Of a DNA stretch of 35,517 nt, positions 15,046-24,250 are shown one piece after another. Origin of the DNA: Desulfurellales bacterium (GTDB lineage: Bacteria > Campylobacterota_A > Desulfurellia > Desulfurellales > Hippeaceae); assembly GCA_027014115.1 (NCBI GenBank), contig JALWEJ010000055.1, positions 1 through 35,517 on the forward strand, written 5' to 3'. Each line of letters starts with the position of its first letter. Position 1 is the first letter of the stretch. Made by a program: the position numbers and the translations under genes. Below the pieces are notes generated by a model. The model was not told the DNA's origin and searched no databases. It was given only the letters and a program-made list of their open reading frames with translations.

Positions 15046-15861
15046 TTAGTTTTGTGCTTTTTCAACTAATTCTTTATAAGCCTCGGTGTACTCTTTCTTA
15101 ATTGTATCTTCATGAAGAATACCTGTTACATACTTACCTGCAAGCTCCTCGGGTGTCATTTTTGCTGCTTTAGTTTTTGTTACGGTTTTCTCTTTAATTA
15201 AATCAACAAGCTTAACAGGGTCTCCGTATTTGTTTCTTCTTCCCCACTGTATATGGCAGTTACTCAAAGCATCGATAACGCTCATACCCTTGTGCTGCAG
15301 ACCCTTCTTTATAGCGTTTTTCAATTTTATAGGCTCAGCAACTGACTCTCTTGCAATAAATGTAGCACCAGCACCTTTTGCAAGGTCTGCTATATCAAAA
15401 TTGGGGTCAATATTTCCTCTTGGAGCCGTTGACGCTTTTGTTCCTGTTGGGGTCAAAGGAGAATACTGTCCTCCTGTCATTCCGTAAATCCAGTTGTCAA
15501 CAATTATAACAGTTAAGTCAATATTCCTTCTGCATGCATGTATGAAGTGATTCCCTCCGATAGCCGTCGAGTCACCGTCTCCTGAGAATGTAATAACATG
15601 CATTCCCGGGTGACACATTTTGATTGCTGTAGCAACAGGCAAAGCTCTTCCGTGAAGCGTATGAATTGTATGAAAATCAACATAACCCGTAGCTCTTGAA
15701 GAACATCCTATTCCGGAAACCATCATTATATCTTCAGGCTTCCAACCCAGCTCATCTATAGCTGTTATCATAGCCTTCAATACTGTTCCGTTACCGCAGC
15801 CCGGACACCAGTAAAGAGGCAATTTTTCCATTCTTAGATATTTGGAGTAATCAGTAGACAT
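15046..15861 (-). CDS. korB: 2-oxoacid:ferredoxin oxidoreductase beta subunit (TPP-binding)
   Basis: KorB (271 residues) binds thiamine diphosphate, which attacks the 2-oxoacid. It shows LPLYWCPGCGNGTVLKAM near the N terminus, and the TPP/Mg motif SGDGDSTAIGGNH with IIVDNWIYGMTGGQ. GIGCSSR matches the usual substrate-site segment. It overlaps the korA stop by one base. With korA it probably forms 2-oxoglutarate synthase/oxidoreductase. Confidence 0.94.
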   Translation of the reverse strand: MSTDYSKYLRMEKLPLYWCPGCGNGTVLKAMITAIDELGWKPEDIMMVSGIGCSSRATGYVDFHTIHTLHGRALPVATAIKMCHPGMHVITFSGDGDSTAIGGNHFIHACRRNIDLTVIIVDNWIYGMTGGQYSPLTPTGTKASTAPRGNIDPNFDIADLAKGAGATFIARESVAEPIKLKNAIKKGLQHKGMSVIDALSNCHIQWGRRNKYGDPVKLVDLIKEKTVTKTKAAKMTPEELAGKYVTGILHEDTIKKEYTEAYKELVEKAQN

Positions 15862-17000
15862 TATGATACCTCCTTGATTTTGTCTAATATCTGCTGAGGT
15901 CTAATTGGAACACCCGAAGCCTGCAATACCGTAGAAATCTCTGTGTTGCCTTGTGTAACCCTTTCAACCTCATATAGCATCTGACCCAAGTTGATTTCTG
16001 TAACTATTGTCTTGTTAAATGTTTTACCTAATTCGGCTACTTGTTTTTCAGGGAATGGCCACAATGTTATAGGTCTAAACATTCCAACCTTTATTCCTGA
16101 TTCTCTTGCCTCGTCTATAGCAACTCTTGCTGCTGCAGCGTTTGTCCCGTAAGCAAATACAACAAGATCAGCATCATCCATCTTATAATATTCGAAGCTC
16201 TCTATATCTTTTATATTGTCTGTTATTTTTGTAATCATTCTTTCTTCATCAGCTTCTACAGCCTCTTTGTTAACTGTAGGAAATCCTGTTTTATCCTTAT
16301 TTAATCCCGTCATATGGAATCTGTATTTAGGGAAATTCTCTTTGTTTGGTAAAGGTGGAACAACACCGAACTTCTCAACATCATAAGGATTAAATTCTTC
16401 AGGTGAAACACTTGGCTGAGTTCTGTCGATTATTTCAAGCTCTGAAGGATCAGGTAACTCTACTCTACCGTTTAGGTGAGCTAAAACTGCGTCTGTCAAG
16501 ATATATACAGGGGTTCTGTATTTCTCGGCCATATTAAATGCTCTTATTGTTTCTGTGTATGTCTCAAGTAGCGTTTCAGGAGCAACGGCAATAATCATAT
16601 GGTCACCGTGTGTTCCCCATCTTGCCTGCATAACATCAGCCTGAGATACCCTTGTAGGCAAACCTGTCGAAGGCCCTCCCCTCATAACATTTACAACAAC
16701 AAGTGGTAATTCCATCATGCATGCAAGACCAATTGCTTCCTGTTTTAGCGAAATACCTGGTCCGCTGGATGCTGTCATTGATTTATAACCTGCATAACTT
16801 GCTCCAACAGCAGCCATAGCTGATGCTATCTCATCTTCAAACTGAATAAATACTCCTCCAACCTCAGGCATCCTTTTTGACAAATGCTCAGGTATTTCAG
16901 AAGACGGCGTTATGGGATATCCCGAATAGAATCTACACCCGGCAACAAGAGCTGCTTCACTAATCAGCTCATTTCCGTTCATTATTTGAGCTTTAGACAT
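15861..17000 (-). CDS. korA: 2-oxoacid:ferredoxin oxidoreductase alpha subunit
   Basis: KorA (379 residues) carries the pyrimidine-binding TPP domain: MNGNELISEAALVAGCRFYSGYPITPSSEI, then EDEIASAMAAVGASYAG, TASSGPGISLKQEAIGLA and the VNVMRGGPSTGLPTR segment, all typical of 2-oxoglutarate:ferredoxin alpha chains. The C-terminal part holds RPITLWPFPEKQV. The GGPSTG segment and the neighbouring isocitrate dehydrogenase favour 2-oxoglutarate over pyruvate as substrate. It starts 9 bases after korD. Confidence 0.94.
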   Translation of the reverse strand: MSKAQIMNGNELISEAALVAGCRFYSGYPITPSSEIPEHLSKRMPEVGGVFIQFEDEIASAMAAVGASYAGYKSMTASSGPGISLKQEAIGLACMMELPLVVVNVMRGGPSTGLPTRVSQADVMQARWGTHGDHMIIAVAPETLLETYTETIRAFNMAEKYRTPVYILTDAVLAHLNGRVELPDPSELEIIDRTQPSVSPEEFNPYDVEKFGVVPPLPNKENFPKYRFHMTGLNKDKTGFPTVNKEAVEADEERMITKITDNIKDIESFEYYKMDDADLVVFAYGTNAAAARVAIDEARESGIKVGMFRPITLWPFPEKQVAELGKTFNKTIVTEINLGQMLYEVERVTQGNTEISTVLQASGVPIRPQQILDKIKEVS

Positions 17001-17009
17001 TAATCCCTC

Positions 17010-17282
17010 CTATTTAGACTTTGTAACTTGATTACCCTTACTATCTGTAAAGGTTAATTCTACGCCCATATCCACAACATCAATAGCAAAATGCGGACAT
17101 GCATTTTCACAGAATTTACATCTTATACAATCCTCAGGTCTTGCTACTTTACACATAGAACCTGTCCATACATGCAAATCTTCAACCAACTCTAAAACAT
17201 TTTTAGGACATACCGTTATACATATACCACAAGCTGTACACAAATCCTCATTAACCACAACCGGTGCTTGTTCAACTGCCAT
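17010..17282 (-). CDS. korD: 2-oxoacid:ferredoxin oxidoreductase delta subunit (2x4Fe-4S ferredoxin)
   Basis: A ferredoxin-like subunit of 90 residues with two 4Fe-4S motifs: Cys15, 18, 21, 25 (CTACGICITVC) and Cys52, 55, 58, 62 (CIRCKFCENAC). It carries electrons between the TPP centre and ferredoxin. The frame is open 11 codons further up, but AAGGAG 7 bases before the ATG at 17282 fixes the start. A perfect hairpin (17307-17329) sits in the gap to icd. Confidence 0.93.
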   Translation of the reverse strand: MAVEQAPVVVNEDLCTACGICITVCPKNVLELVEDLHVWTGSMCKVARPEDCIRCKFCENACPHFAIDVVDMGVELTFTDSKGNQVTKSK

Positions 17283-17306
17283 ACGCCAACTCCTTTTCTT
17301 AAATTT

Positions 17307-17329
17307 GGTGCACACGATTTGTGTGCACC
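17307..17329 (-). promoter_or_regulatory. intercistronic hairpin between icd and korD
   Basis: GGTGCACAC and GTGTGCACC form a perfect 9-bp stem with a 5-base loop in the only sizeable gap of the icd-kor unit. No T run follows on the minus strand, so it is unlikely to be a full terminator. A role as an mRNA processing or stability element that sets different levels of Icd and Kor is plausible. Confidence 0.6.
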
Positions 17330-17351
17330 ATAAAAGTGATAACTAATCTAA

Positions 17352-19589
17352 TTAAGCTTTTTCTATAATGGAATTCAAAGTTGCACTCGGACGCATTACC
17401 TTTGATGCTTTTTCTTTATCCGGATAGTAATAACCGCCAACATCAGTCTGAGAACCCTGAGCATCAAGTAGTTCTTTATTTATCTTTTCTTCATTATCAG
17501 CAAATTCTTTATATATACCATTAAATTTCTCTTGCAAAGCTTTGTCGACATCCTGATTTGCTAAAGCTTTTGCCCAATACATTGCAAGGTAGAAGTGTTC
17601 ACCTCTATTATCCAATTCATTAACCTTTCTTGATGGCCATTTCCTATTTTCAAGCAAATCCTCAACAGCCTTATCCAACGCATCTGCCAAAACCTTTATT
17701 TTTTCATTCTTTGTTTGGCTATAGATATGATCCAAGGATGCCCACAAGGCGGTGAACTCTCCAACGGAATCCCATCTTAGGTGTCCCTCATCGATAAGCT
17801 GCTGAGCATGTTTAGGAGCAGAACCGCCTGCACCTGTCTCAAATAGTCCGCCACCGGCAAGCAAAGGTACAATTGATAACATCTTAGCACTTGTTCCAAT
17901 CTCGAGAATCGGAAATAAGTCTGTCAGATAATCCCTGATTGCATTACCAGAAACAGAAATTGTATTCAATCCCTTTCTAATTCTCTCAAGAGAAAATTTC
18001 ATAGCCTCAGGCGGGGCCATTATGTGGAACTCCAAACCTTCAGTATCAAATTCTTTTAGATATTTTTCAACTTTTTTGATCATTGACGCATCATGGGCTC
18101 TGTTTTTATCAAGCCAGAATACTGCAGGTTCACCTGATGCTTTAGCTCTGTTTACAGCCAGCTTCACCCAGTCTCTAATAGCAACATCTTTAGCCTGAGT
18201 TCCTCTCCATATATCATCTTTTTCAATATTGTGCTCAATAAGAACATTGCCGTCTGCATCCACAACCCTTATTATTCCATCATCGGGAGCAAAAAATGTT
18301 TTGTCATGAGAACCGTACTCTTCGGCTTTCATTGCCATAAGACCAACATTTGATACACTTCCCATCGTTGAGCGGTCAAACGCACCATTTACCTTACAAT
18401 CATCTATAACAACCTGATACATAGTTGAATAGCATCTGTCTGGAATCATTGCATTTGTATCATGAAGTTCATCATCAGGTCCCCACATCTTCCCGCCGTC
18501 ACGAACAACAACAGGCATAGATGCATCAATAATAACATCATTAGGCACATGAAGATTTGTTATTCCTTTTGCCGAGTTTACCATAGCAAGTTTAGGATTC
18601 TTCTCATAAACTGCATTAATTGCATCTGTTATCTCTTTTTGTTTATCTTCGGGAAGTTTTTTGATTTTTACATAAACATCACTCAAACCGTTATTTGTAT
18701 TAACACCGATCTCATCAAAAAGCTCACCGTATTTTTCAAAAACATCCTTAAAATAAACCCTAACGGCATGACCAAAAATTGGGGGATCGGAAATCTTCAT
18801 CATCGTTGCTTTTAAGTGCAAAGAAAGTAGAACATCATCATCTTTTTTTGTTTCTTCAATCTGCTCTTCAAAAAATTTCCTCAAAGCCTTAACACTCATA
18901 AATGTTGCATCAAAAACTTCATCCTTCAAAAGATGAAGCTTGTCTTTCAATACCGTTACGTTTCCGTTTTTATCAACAAACTCAAATCTGACGTCTGTTT
19001 CTTTGTCCATTATTACGGACTTTTCGTTTCCATAGAAATCATTGTCTGTCATATGAGAAACACGACTCTTTGAATCAGAGCTCCACTCCTTTAGAGGTAA
19101 ACCCATTGATGTAGGATACTTCTGAGCAATCTTTTTAACAGCAGCAGGCGCTCTTCTATCTGAGTTTCCCTGTCTCAATACAGGGTTAACAGCACTACCC
19201 AGAACCTTTGCATATCTTTCTTTCAACTCCTCTTCTTCTTTTGTCTGAGGATATTCAGGGTAGTCAGGTATATCATAGCCCTTTTCCTGAAGCTCTTTTA
19301 TTGCTGCCTGTAACTGCGGAATTGAAGCACTTATGTTGGGAAGCTTAATAATATTTGCCTCAGGCTTGTTAACAAGCTCGCCCAAATAAGCCAAATCGTC
19401 ATTCACTCTCTGTTCTTCTTTTAGGCGTTCAGGAAACAGGGCAAGTATTCTACCCGCAAGAGAAATATCTCTTGTTTCAACCTCAACATCACTATACTTT
19501 AAGAATTTCTGTACAATAGGCAACAGCGAGTATGTTGCCAACATTGGAGCTTCATCTGTCTCCGTCCAGATAATTTTTGGTGTACTCAT
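17352..19589 (-). CDS. icd: isocitrate dehydrogenase [NADP], monomeric type
   Basis: This 745-residue protein is the large monomeric NADP-isocitrate dehydrogenase (IDH-II), not the 400-residue dimeric kind. Markers are [21 protein letters not shown] at the N terminus, [28 protein letters not shown], and late [31 protein letters not shown] and [12 protein letters not shown] segments. It interconverts isocitrate and 2-oxoglutarate, and the next genes encode a 2-oxoacid:ferredoxin oxidoreductase, so both enzymes serve one stretch of the oxidative or reductive TCA cycle. A GGAG/GAGG site precedes the ATG. Confidence 0.96.
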   Translation of the reverse strand: MSTPKIIWTETDEAPMLATYSLLPIVQKFLKYSDVEVETRDISLAGRILALFPERLKEEQRVNDDLAYLGELVNKPEANIIKLPNISASIPQLQAAIKELQEKGYDIPDYPEYPQTKEEEELKERYAKVLGSAVNPVLRQGNSDRRAPAAVKKIAQKYPTSMGLPLKEWSSDSKSRVSHMTDNDFYGNEKSVIMDKETDVRFEFVDKNGNVTVLKDKLHLLKDEVFDATFMSVKALRKFFEEQIEETKKDDDVLLSLHLKATMMKISDPPIFGHAVRVYFKDVFEKYGELFDEIGVNTNNGLSDVYVKIKKLPEDKQKEITDAINAVYEKNPKLAMVNSAKGITNLHVPNDVIIDASMPVVVRDGGKMWGPDDELHDTNAMIPDRCYSTMYQVVIDDCKVNGAFDRSTMGSVSNVGLMAMKAEEYGSHDKTFFAPDDGIIRVVDADGNVLIEHNIEKDDIWRGTQAKDVAIRDWVKLAVNRAKASGEPAVFWLDKNRAHDASMIKKVEKYLKEFDTEGLEFHIMAPPEAMKFSLERIRKGLNTISVSGNAIRDYLTDLFPILEIGTSAKMLSIVPLLAGGGLFETGAGGSAPKHAQQLIDEGHLRWDSVGEFTALWASLDHIYSQTKNEKIKVLADALDKAVEDLLENRKWPSRKVNELDNRGEHFYLAMYWAKALANQDVDKALQEKFNGIYKEFADNEEKINKELLDAQGSQTDVGGYYYPDKEKASKVMRPSATLNSIIEKA

Positions 19590-19871
19590 ACCTCATATCT
19601 CCTTTAAAAAAATTTTTGTTGATCTGTATTTGACCTCTTATTCATCAAACATACAGCTGCTTTGCAATTCTTAGATTTAGATTGGTGAATTATTCAAGCT
19701 GTTTTCTCTGTAAATTTTCGCATACAGATATACATAAAATAGCGCTTCATGTCAAGAAATATTGAACAACATGGTAAGAATAAATAACAAAAGGAACAAT
19801 ATTATGTATGTTAGTTTGTTGCAAATACACATAGATATTGTTAAATTAAAATTGACTTATAAATAATAAAT
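19590..19871. other. intergenic region between msbA and icd
   Basis: A stretch of 282 AT-rich bases containing the icd promoter (19727-19755) and an untranslated leader of about 130 bases. No riboswitch, small gene or clear terminator for the upstream msbA operon was recognised. Confidence 0.6.
19727..19755 (-). promoter_or_regulatory. promoter of the icd-kor operon
   Basis: On the minus strand a perfect TTGACA (19755-19750) is followed after 17 bases by TATATC (19732-19727). The leader to the icd ATG would be about 130 bases long. Confidence 0.6.
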
Positions 19872-21605
19872 TCATGTATCACCGGAAAACTGTATATCGC
19901 ATAGTTTTTTGTAGTATGCACATCTTTCAATTAACTCGCTATGTCTGCCAAAATCAACAATCTTTCCGTTTTTCATAACAACTATTTTATCTGCGGATAC
20001 AGCCGTTGCTATTCTGTGTGCAGCCATTAAAACGGTTCTGTTTTTCATAAGATTTTTGAGTGCTTTTTGAACAATCTGCTCAGATTCGGAATCAAGAGCG
20101 CTTGTCGCCTCATCAAGTATTAAAATATCGGGGTCTTTCACTATCGCCCTTGCTATGGCAATCCTCTGTTTTTCGCCCCCCGAGAGTATAACCCCTTGCT
20201 CTTGAAGATTGGTATTGTAGCCTTTCTTTAATTTCATAATAAAATCATGAGCATAGGCAGCTTTTGCAGCCTCAACAATATCCTCATCACTCAACCCGCT
20301 TTTTCCGTATACAATATTCTCTTTTACTGTCCTGTTAAACAGAAGTATTCTTTGAGAAACTATTGCTATCTTCTTCCTTAAACTGTTCAGTCTAAAATCC
20401 CTTATATCTGTGTTATCTATGGTTATAACACCTCTATCAGGGTCGTAGTATCTCGGAATAAGTTCAAGCAGAGTTGATTTTCCTCCACCGCTTTCACCCA
20501 CAAAAGCAACAACGCTCTTTGCATCAATTTTCAAATTAATATCCTCAAGTGCATACTCGTTTGTGTTTGGATATTTGAAATAAACATCTTTAAATTCTAT
20601 TTTATTTTTAACACCCTCAAATTCCAAACTGCCAGATGTTACGTCTTCCTTATCTCTGTCTATTACTTCAAAGATCCTCTCGATTGATGCTATGGACGTA
20701 TTAATCTCGTTACTTGCTTTTGCAAGCACCTTGAATGGTTTGTACATCATAAAAAGAGCAGTCAGAAAAGAAAAAAATCCACCCACGGTTATTTCGCCTT
20801 TAAATACCAAAAACCCGCCAATCCAAATCAAGAAAGCAATACCGAGTGAACCAATAAACTCCATCAAAGGGCTTGTAACCTCATCTATTTTTATTGTGTC
20901 AAGTTTAATGTTTAAAAACTCATCGCTTCTTTGCTCAAACTCTTCAGCCTCCTGTTTTTCTGTTGCAAATGCCTTTATGAGTCTCATATTGATTAGCGCT
21001 TCCTGTATTATTGTTGTAAGGTTGGCAATTGATATCTGTCTTTTTTTGCCAAGCTTTTTCATCTTTTTCCCAAATATAACAACAGGATAAACAGCTATAG
21101 GGAAAACCACAGTTGCAACAACTGCAAGCTTCCAATTATTGATATACAAAACAGACAAAAGACCAAGCAGTGTAAAAAACTCTCTTACAGTATTTGGTAT
21201 AACATTGGCAATACTGTTTTGAACCTGTTGGGTGTCGTTCAAAAGCCGTGACATAAGCTCACCGCTGTGAAACTTGTCAAAAAATTTCGTCGGCAGATAC
21301 AAAAGATGATTAAAAAGCTGAATCCTTATATTGAAAAGTATCTTTTCGGATATGTAGTGTGTCTGATAACCTTGAAGATATGTGAAAAGTCCTTTGAAAA
21401 AATAGGTTGCCATAACCGCAAGTGGCAGTACAGCCAGCATGTGTTTGTTTTTTGATATAAAAATGTCATCCAATGCGGGCTTTATAAGATAGGCGGCCAA
21501 AGCTGTTAGTCCGCCAACGGCAATCATACAGAAAAATGCAAAAACCAATCTTCCGATATATGGTTTTAAGTATTCCAAAAGCCTTTTCAATGTATCTTTA
21601 TTCAT
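19872..21605 (-). CDS. msbA: lipid A export ABC transporter (MsbA type)
   Basis: A half-size ABC exporter of 577 residues: an N-terminal six-helix membrane domain (about 1-320) and a C-terminal ATPase with Walker A GESGGGKST, signature LSGGEKQRIAIARAI, Walker B DILILDEATSALD and switch His in AAHR. Its place directly after lpxK in a lipid A operon supports a role as the flippase that moves lipid A-core across the inner membrane, rather than a drug exporter. It overlaps lpxK by 4 bases and is the last gene of the long operon. Confidence 0.92.
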   Translation of the reverse strand: MNKDTLKRLLEYLKPYIGRLVFAFFCMIAVGGLTALAAYLIKPALDDIFISKNKHMLAVLPLAVMATYFFKGLFTYLQGYQTHYISEKILFNIRIQLFNHLLYLPTKFFDKFHSGELMSRLLNDTQQVQNSIANVIPNTVREFFTLLGLLSVLYINNWKLAVVATVVFPIAVYPVVIFGKKMKKLGKKRQISIANLTTIIQEALINMRLIKAFATEKQEAEEFEQRSDEFLNIKLDTIKIDEVTSPLMEFIGSLGIAFLIWIGGFLVFKGEITVGGFFSFLTALFMMYKPFKVLAKASNEINTSIASIERIFEVIDRDKEDVTSGSLEFEGVKNKIEFKDVYFKYPNTNEYALEDINLKIDAKSVVAFVGESGGGKSTLLELIPRYYDPDRGVITIDNTDIRDFRLNSLRKKIAIVSQRILLFNRTVKENIVYGKSGLSDEDIVEAAKAAYAHDFIMKLKKGYNTNLQEQGVILSGGEKQRIAIARAIVKDPDILILDEATSALDSESEQIVQKALKNLMKNRTVLMAAHRIATAVSADKIVVMKNGKIVDFGRHSELIERCAYYKKLCDIQFSGDT

Positions 21606-22576
21606 AGAATTCTTCCTATTAACTCATCAAATTTTTCTATTTTTAACCCCATATCGAGATAGTATACATCCTCGTTTTCTATCTTTACAAAATCTTTATA
21701 TGTCGTAAGAAGAATATCGGCATCAGACTCATTTTTCATTTTTTTCAACTCAAATAAATCCTTCTGTGTATACATATAATGGTCTTTAAAAAACTTATAT
21801 CCTTTTATTTTAAGTCCGCACTCTTCAACGCTTTTCAAAAAATAGGTTGGTTTTCCTATTCCGCAAAAAACAAAAGCAGACGGTTTGTTTTTTATTTTTT
21901 GACCTTTATTATCAAATACACCCAAATTTTCTATCAAAGCTTCGTTACACTCCACTTTTTTTAGTTTGCATCTGCTTTTATTAACACAGATAACCACATC
22001 ACACCTTCTTAAAGAACTCTTTGCATCCCTAATTGTGCCTGCAGGCAGATAAAACCCGTCTTCAAATGGCTTTTCTTTATCTACAACACAAATTTCAAAG
22101 TCTTTCTTAATGCTTCTTTTATGCAGAGCATCATCCAGAATAATATATTTACTACCCAATCCAACAGCAAGCTCAATAGCTGCTTTTCTGCTTTTTGATG
22201 CTATTACGGTTATATCTGTTTTTTTTGCTATCATATATGCTTCGTCAGATACTGTATCTGTTTTTTTAAAAATACTACCCTTAACAGACACGATATGCAC
22301 CCTTTTATCCTTTTTGGGGTAGTTTCCGACAATGACGCAAATATCTCCATATTTAGACAATTTCTTTGCAAGCTCTATAACAACAGGTGTTTTACCGACA
22401 CCACCAACAGCTATATTTCCAACGCTTATTATTTTTGAGCTGTACGCTTCGCTTTTCAGTAATGACTTATCATATAGGAAATTTCTTATAGTGACAAAGC
22501 TACCGTATACTACAGAAGGCAGAATCAAAAAAGGTCTCAACTTTTTTTGAAGGTTTTTAATTTCATCAGCATTCAT
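21602..22576 (-). CDS. lpxK: tetraacyldisaccharide 4'-kinase
   Basis: LpxK phosphorylates the 4' position of the lipid A disaccharide. The 324-residue protein has an N-terminal membrane-associated helix (RPFLILPSVVYGSFVTIRNFLYD), then SVGNIAVGGVGKTPVV with the P-loop at about 58-66, the TVSDEAYMIAKK region and DDALHKRSIKKDFEI (a variant of the usual DDGxQH segment). It overlaps msbA by 4 bases and the DUF374 gene by 11. Confidence 0.92.
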   Translation of the reverse strand: MNADEIKNLQKKLRPFLILPSVVYGSFVTIRNFLYDKSLLKSEAYSSKIISVGNIAVGGVGKTPVVIELAKKLSKYGDICVIVGNYPKKDKRVHIVSVKGSIFKKTDTVSDEAYMIAKKTDITVIASKSRKAAIELAVGLGSKYIILDDALHKRSIKKDFEICVVDKEKPFEDGFYLPAGTIRDAKSSLRRCDVVICVNKSRCKLKKVECNEALIENLGVFDNKGQKIKNKPSAFVFCGIGKPTYFLKSVEECGLKIKGYKFFKDHYMYTQKDLFELKKMKNESDADILLTTYKDFVKIENEDVYYLDMGLKIEKFDELIGRIL

Positions 22577-23150
22577 TCAGCAAAGTCTCCAGTTCTTCGG
22601 CTTTTTGATCAAACTCATCTTTTGAATTTACACATAAAGGATTTAAAAATTTAAACACAACAGTTGAAAACGGTTTTGGTATAAGCATTCTATCCCAACT
22701 ATGCACTCTCCATGCATTGGTTGTGCAGCATACAATAGGTACAATCGGCATTTTGCTTAAATAGGCAAGTTCAATAATACCTCTTTTTAGTTTTCTTCTT
22801 GGACCTTTTGGGCCATCAGGCGTTATCCCTATATCCGTTTTATTGTTTTTTATTGATTTCAACATTGCAAAAAAAGCCTTTGTAGGTTCCCTGTTGCTTG
22901 AGCCGCCAACTGTTCCAAGATTAAAATATTTTACCACATCGCTTGCCAATTTTCCGTCTTTATGGGTGCTTATCAATATGTTTATTGTTCTTTTTTTGGG
23001 TTTGGCAAAAGATAAAAAAAGAATGGATTCATGCCAAAAAGCAAAAATCAAAGGCTGCGGATAATTTTCTATATCAAACGACACATCCGTTTTAACTTTT
23101 ATAACCAATCTGTATATTTTAAGAATAACGTAAAGAACAAAAGCCTTCAT
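22566..23150 (-). CDS. DUF374 lysophospholipid acyltransferase-like protein, LpxJ candidate
   Basis: This 194-residue DUF374 protein (Pfam PF04028) has FAFWHESILFLSF with His40/Glu41, ISTHKDGKLASDVVKYF, GGSSNREPTKAF and ITPDGPKGPRRKLKRGI. One hydrophobic N-terminal stretch suggests membrane association. In Helicobacter and Campylobacter a DUF374 protein, LpxJ, adds a secondary acyl chain to lipid A. The position here between lpxB and lpxK, with no LpxL/LpxM gene in view, supports the same job, but this is inference. It overlaps lpxB by 4 bases. Confidence 0.85.
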   Translation of the reverse strand: MKAFVLYVILKIYRLVIKVKTDVSFDIENYPQPLIFAFWHESILFLSFAKPKKRTINILISTHKDGKLASDVVKYFNLGTVGGSSNREPTKAFFAMLKSIKNNKTDIGITPDGPKGPRRKLKRGIIELAYLSKMPIVPIVCCTTNAWRVHSWDRMLIPKPFSTVVFKFLNPLCVNSKDEFDQKAEELETLLNEC

Positions 23151-24250
23151 ACAATGCCGTATATGCTTTGTGCTATTTTCCTTGTTACTGGATAATCACC
23201 CAAAGAAAAAGATATTTTCTTTAACTTTTTTATCATATCGTTATACAGGTAAGAATTATTATGAAGTAAACTAAACTGTTCAAAAATAGCCTCGGGCGTA
23301 GCCTTATCCTCTATAAGTTCCTTTACAACCTGGTCTCCATAGATAAGATTTGGCAGCGAAATGTAGTTTATTCCTCTAATTAAAGCCTTACCCACATAAT
23401 AGCTCATTTTTGATATTTTATATGAAACAACCATCGGCAGATTTAGCATAGCAGCCTCAAGCGTTGTTGTTCCGCTTTTTAAAATTCCAAAATACGCTTT
23501 TCTCATTAAAGAATGAGCATCATATGCCGTCTCTATAAATTCAAAATCTTCAAGCTGTTTGTTTATAAACTCATTATCCATATATTCAGGTACAACCCAG
23601 ACAAATCTAAAAGAGGAAATGCTGTTTTTTATCAATCTTCCAGCATCAAACATCGTTTTACAGTTATATTCCATTTCACTCTTTCGAGAACCCGGCATAA
23701 TAAGGATAATATTTTCCCTTTTTGGATTGTCTTTCATTTTATCATGCAGCAAATCAACCAAAGGGTGTCCGCAGTAAGCAATCTTTTTTTTATCTATATG
23801 CCTAACCTTAAAAAATGTTTTTTCAAAAGGCAAAATAGGAATAACCAAATCCGTATATTCAAACAATGCCTTAATTCTGTATGAACGCCAAGCCCACACC
23901 TGCGGTGATATGTAGTAAACAACTTTTTTATCCAATTTCTTAGCAAATTTCATAATTTTCATATTAAATTCAGGAAAGTCCATTAGGATAACAAGGTCTA
24001 TATTTTTATTTTTTATCTCTTCTTTGATTTTTTTTAATAACAGATATGCCTTGTTTGCAATTTTGAAGGCCTCTTTGGCTCCTATTACTGAAATATCCCT
24101 AAAATCAGCAACTTTTTTTGTTTTTTTATTCAGTATGTCCGAACATACACTGAAAAATTTTGCGCTTGAATCAATAATACCAATTTCATCAACAAGCAAA
24201 GAAGCGTAGTTTTCGGCAGAACGTTCTCCCGTTACAATCAAAATATTCAT
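23147..24250 (-). CDS. lpxB: lipid-A-disaccharide synthase
   Basis: LpxB joins UDP-2,3-diacylglucosamine and lipid X into the lipid A disaccharide. The 367-residue GT19-family protein shows VVYYISPQVWAWRSYRIK, LPFEKTFF, YCGHPLVD, IMPGSRKSEME and SGTTTLEAAMLNLPMVVSYK ... ISLPNLIYG. The N-terminal loop is GERSAEN rather than the common GExSGD, so that substrate-contact loop is divergent; the other motifs are intact. It overlaps lpxA and the DUF374 gene by 4 bases each. Confidence 0.93.
   Translation of the reverse strand: MNILIVTGERSAENYASLLVDEIGIIDSSAKFFSVCSDILNKKTKKVADFRDISVIGAKEAFKIANKAYLLLKKIKEEIKNKNIDLVILMDFPEFNMKIMKFAKKLDKKVVYYISPQVWAWRSYRIKALFEYTDLVIPILPFEKTFFKVRHIDKKKIAYCGHPLVDLLHDKMKDNPKRENIILIMPGSRKSEMEYNCKTMFDAGRLIKNSISSFRFVWVVPEYMDNEFINKQLEDFEFIETAYDAHSLMRKAYFGILKSGTTTLEAAMLNLPMVVSYKISKMSYYVGKALIRGINYISLPNLIYGDQVVKELIEDKATPEAIFEQFSLLHNNSYLYNDMIKKLKKISFSLGDYPVTRKIAQSIYGIV

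Noticed and set aside
17307-17329. Intercistronic hairpin as an intrinsic terminator
   Set aside because: No U run follows on the minus strand, and korD lacks a promoter of its own that I can see.
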